Positions 7,610-9,282 of a stretch of 9,282 bases of DNA are shown here, piece after piece; position 1 is the stretch's first letter, and each line of letters starts with the position of its first letter. The notes beneath the pieces were generated by a model. The model worked only from the letters and a program-made list of their open reading frames with translations. It was not told the origin of the DNA and made no database searches. A program made the translations under genes and the position numbers. Source of the DNA: Planctomycetia bacterium (GTDB taxonomy: Bacteria; Planctomycetota; Planctomycetia; Pirellulales; UBA1268); the NCBI GenBank assembly GCA_009926295.1, contig RFPF01000103.1:1-9282 (forward strand), given 5' to 3'.

Positions 7610-8956
7610 CTAGGCGTCGGGCTCATCCGCCGTGCGGCCGCGGACGAGGAGCTTGATCGGCACCTCGTGGAACGGGGTGTGCTTGCGCAGCACGCCGAGA
7701 AGGTACCGACGGTAGGGGTCGGACACGCTCTTGGGAGCGCTCGTGGAGAGCACGATCGTGGGCGGTGCCGTTTCCACCTGCGTGGCGTAGAAGATCCGCA
7801 CCGGCTTTCCCCGCGGATCGGCCGGTGGCTGGTTGGCCTCGATGGCCGCCCGCACGACCGCATTGAGCCTGGCCGTGGGCACGCGGGTGCGGCTCTGGCG
7901 GAACAGCCGCTGTGCCGTGTCGACGACCGCCTTGACGTTACGGCCGCGGGTCGCCGTCACGAACTCGATCGGCGCCCACGGCGTCGTGCGGAAGGTCTCG
8001 CGGAGATAGTCCGCCCATTCCTTCTGCTTCACTCCGCCGGCGTAGAGATCCCACTTGTTGACCACGAACACGACCGGCTTCGCACCCTCGACGGCCTCCT
8101 CCACCAGCTGCTTGTCGACCTTGCCGATCGGCTCGGCTGCGTCGAAGAACACGAGCACAACGTCGGCACGGCGGATGCTCCGCTGGGCGCGGTGCGTCGA
8201 ATAGAAGTCGAGGTCGCTTTTGCGGCTTTTCGCCCGCCGCAGCCCCGGCGTATCGATGGCCATGAATGAATGTCCGTCGACCTCGAACCGCACGTCGACG
8301 CTGTCGCGGGTCGTGCCCGCGACGGGGCTCGTGATCACCCGCTCCTCGCGGGCCAACGCGTTCACGAACGTGCTCTTGCCGACGTTGCGCCGGCCCACGA
8401 TCGCCAGCTTCATCTCGGGCAATTCGGCCTGCTCCGCCTCCTCGGGCCACGCCTCGGGCAGCCGCTCGACGACCGCCTCCACGAGATCGTCGCGGTTGCG
8501 ATTCTGCCGCACGCTCGCGACGAGCGGAGGGCCGAAGCCCAGGGAATCGAACTCGTGGGCCTGCACGTCGAACTTGGGGTCGTCGGCCTTGTTGGCCACG
8601 AGCAGGACGCTCGCCCCGCTCTTCCGCAGCCGGGCCGCGACCTCCCGATCCGCCGGCAGGAGGCCGCTCCGCACCTCGACCACGAATACCACGACGGCCG
8701 CCTCGGCCAGACCCGACTCGATCTGCGCGTCGATCTGCGCCGTCAGTCCGTCGGGATCGTCGAATCCCATGCCGCCGGTGTCGACGAGGTCGACGATCCG
8801 CCCGTCGAGTTCGATCCGCTGCACGAGGCGATCACGGGTCACGCCCGCGGTCGGATCCTCGATCGCGATCCGCTTCCCGACGAGCCAGTTGAACAGGCTC
8901 GACTTGCCGACGTTCGGTCGGCCAACCACGACGACTTTCGGAATCACATCGGCCAT
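7610..8956 (-). CDS. der: Ribosome biogenesis GTPase Der (EngA)
   Basis: Der is an essential tandem GTPase that binds the 50S subunit and acts late in its assembly. The 448-residue product has the full family plan. G domain 1 has GRPNVGKSS (12-20), a T36-T40 switch region, DTGG (59-62) and NKAD (122-125). An acidic linker covers about 168-181. G domain 2 has GRRNVGKST (188-196), DTPG (235-238) and NKWD (300-303). A KH-like domain occupies roughly 345-440, with YATQVETAPPT near its start. The usual SA-type G5 motif of domain 1 is replaced by ASVRQNRNRDD (147-157), and that of domain 2 by TATRGRN. Both look like tolerated lineage variation, not damage. The ATG at 8956 has AGGAG six bases upstream (8967-8963). 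The next gene on the strand starts 103 bases after the der stop, so co-transcription is possible but not shown. Confidence 0.97.
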   Translation of the reverse strand: MADVIPKVVVVGRPNVGKSSLFNWLVGKRIAIEDPTAGVTRDRLVQRIELDGRIVDLVDTGGMGFDDPDGLTAQIDAQIESGLAEAAVVVFVVEVRSGLLPADREVAARLRKSGASVLLVANKADDPKFDVQAHEFDSLGFGPPLVASVRQNRNRDDLVEAVVERLPEAWPEEAEQAELPEMKLAIVGRRNVGKSTFVNALAREERVITSPVAGTTRDSVDVRFEVDGHSFMAIDTPGLRRAKSRKSDLDFYSTHRAQRSIRRADVVLVFFDAAEPIGKVDKQLVEEAVEGAKPVVFVVNKWDLYAGGVKQKEWADYLRETFRTTPWAPIEFVTATRGRNVKAVVDTAQRLFRQSRTRVPTARLNAVVRAAIEANQPPADPRGKPVRIFYATQVETAPPTIVLSTSAPKSVSDPYRRYLLGVLRKHTPFHEVPIKLLVRGRTADEPDA

Positions 8957-9008
8957 GAGACGCTCCTGGAAGCCCGCTGTTGTATCACGGCGCTCTCAAA
9001 ACGTTCGC

Positions 9009-9043
9009 GCCGGCTTCGGGCTCCCCGATCCCGTCGCCGGACG
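9009..9043 (+). repeat. Dispersed GC-rich repeat, copy C
   Basis: This copy is the same length as copy A and matches it at 31 of 35 positions, including the CCGGC/GCCGG ends and the GTCGCCGGACG tail. It lies 53 bases upstream of the der start codon. Unlike A it is not paired with an inverted partner nearby, and similarity to the A flank stops at 9043. Confidence 0.75.
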
Positions 9044-9223
9044 GTAGGGCAGGTAGAAATTGCCCGCATTCGGAGCCGGCGGTAGACATGCTCGACTCCG
9101 GTCGTGTTGAGAGTTTCTTTCTCGTGGGTTTTGATCAGACGCCGATAGTCCTCAACGACTCCCTTCGTCTGCGCGTGCCCACCGACCGTCTCCGCCGAAA
9201 GTTCATGGCGCCTACGAATACGG

Positions 9224-9258
9224 GAGGCTTCGGGCTCCCCGTGTCCCGGGAGCCGGCG
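9224..9258 (+). repeat. Dispersed GC-rich repeat, copy D, with hairpin
   Basis: This copy matches copy B (opposite strand at 3999-4033) at 33 of 35 positions and keeps the same hairpin: GGCTCCC at 9233-9239 pairs with GGGAGCC at 9248-9254 around an eight-base loop. Similarity to the B unit continues to the window edge (TGACCAGCG at 9264-9272, CAGGCA at 9273-9278), so the element probably runs on outside the window. Confidence 0.75.
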
Positions 9259-9282
9259 TGAGATGACCAGCGCAGGCAGGAT

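Larger units (their letters stand above)
8944..9282 (-). other. Unassigned open frame entering from the right edge
   Basis: On the - strand a frame is open from the right edge for 112 codons and stops at 8946-8944, just inside der. It passes through repeat copies D and C. The middle third is the only part that looks protein-like, with segments HELSAETVGGHAQTKGVVED and THEKETLNTTGVEHVYRRLR. The outer parts are arginine-rich, as expected for GC-rich repeat sequence read by chance. I do not recognise a family. It could be the end of a gene lying outside the window, a decayed fragment, or chance. A 93-codon + strand frame (8980-9261) uses the same codon register and is equally unassigned. Confidence 0.2.
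8957..9282. other. Region upstream of der with no assignable gene
   Basis: These 326 bases hold the der ribosome site, repeat copies C and D, and between them (9044-9223) a stretch clearly richer in A and T than the genes around it. I find no tRNA, no convincing sigma-70 promoter and no known protein motif. Both strands contain an open frame here in the same codon register, so reading-frame openness alone does not decide coding. The der promoter may lie here or beyond the right edge. Confidence 0.6.

Noticed and set aside
5234..7656. Long + strand open frames opposite ald and the oxidoreductase
   Set aside because: They are shadows of the well-supported - strand genes, with skewed composition and no motifs.
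7507..7863. N-terminal extension of the oxidoreductase to 7863
   Set aside because: It overlaps der and would bury the twin-arginine signal, which must be N-terminal.
7850..8520. Loss of function in Der because the G5 motifs differ from the common SA form
   Set aside because: All other nucleotide-binding motifs and the KH-like domain are intact, and G5 is the least conserved G motif, so lineage variation is the simpler reading.
8980..9261. 93-codon + strand open frame upstream of der
   Set aside because: TTG start without a ribosome site, no motif, and both ends built from repeat copies; not supported as a gene.

Overview
The window is a gene-dense stretch of high-GC bacterial chromosome. 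The protein set points to a member of the Planctomycetota. The main clues are a Tat-exported Gfo/Idh/MocA oxidoreductase with an SRRDVI-type signal, an RND/MMPL exporter of a kind common in that phylum, and overall protein style. This assignment is inference, as no rRNA or other marker gene is present. All six recognised genes are familiar families. I see no phage, CRISPR, toxin-antitoxin, defence or biosynthetic cluster.

Layout: on the + strand, an MMPL/RND transporter (17-2350, possibly missing its first codons at the left edge) is followed after 28 bases by leucyl aminopeptidase pepA (2379-3875). These meet head-on a - strand series that reads der (8956-7610), a Tat-signal Gfo/Idh/MocA oxidoreductase (7506-6202), alanine dehydrogenase ald (6202-5102) and methylthioribose-1-phosphate isomerase mtnA (5105-4035). 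The last three are tightly packed: a one-base TGATG junction, then a four-base ATGA overlap. They are therefore very probably one translationally coupled transcript. Der may be co-transcribed with them or separate (103-base gap).

The most interesting non-coding feature is a GC-rich dispersed repeat whose core reads GGCTTCGGGCTCCCC. It occurs four times: at 3888-3922 (+), 3999-4033 (-), 9009-9043 (+) and 9224-9258 (+). The first two are inverted and bound a 146-base unit that fills nearly all of the convergent pepA/mtnA gap; one copy starts 12 bases after the pepA stop and the other 1 base after the mtnA stop. The other two copies flank an unassigned, visibly less GC-rich segment upstream of der. 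On the - strand that segment lies in an open frame running in from the right edge, which I cannot assign to a family.

Together the genes cover amino-acid and peptide turnover (pepA, ald), methionine salvage (mtnA), 50S ribosome assembly (der), an exported sugar-type oxidoreductase and membrane export. They look like housekeeping and lifestyle genes side by side rather than one pathway.
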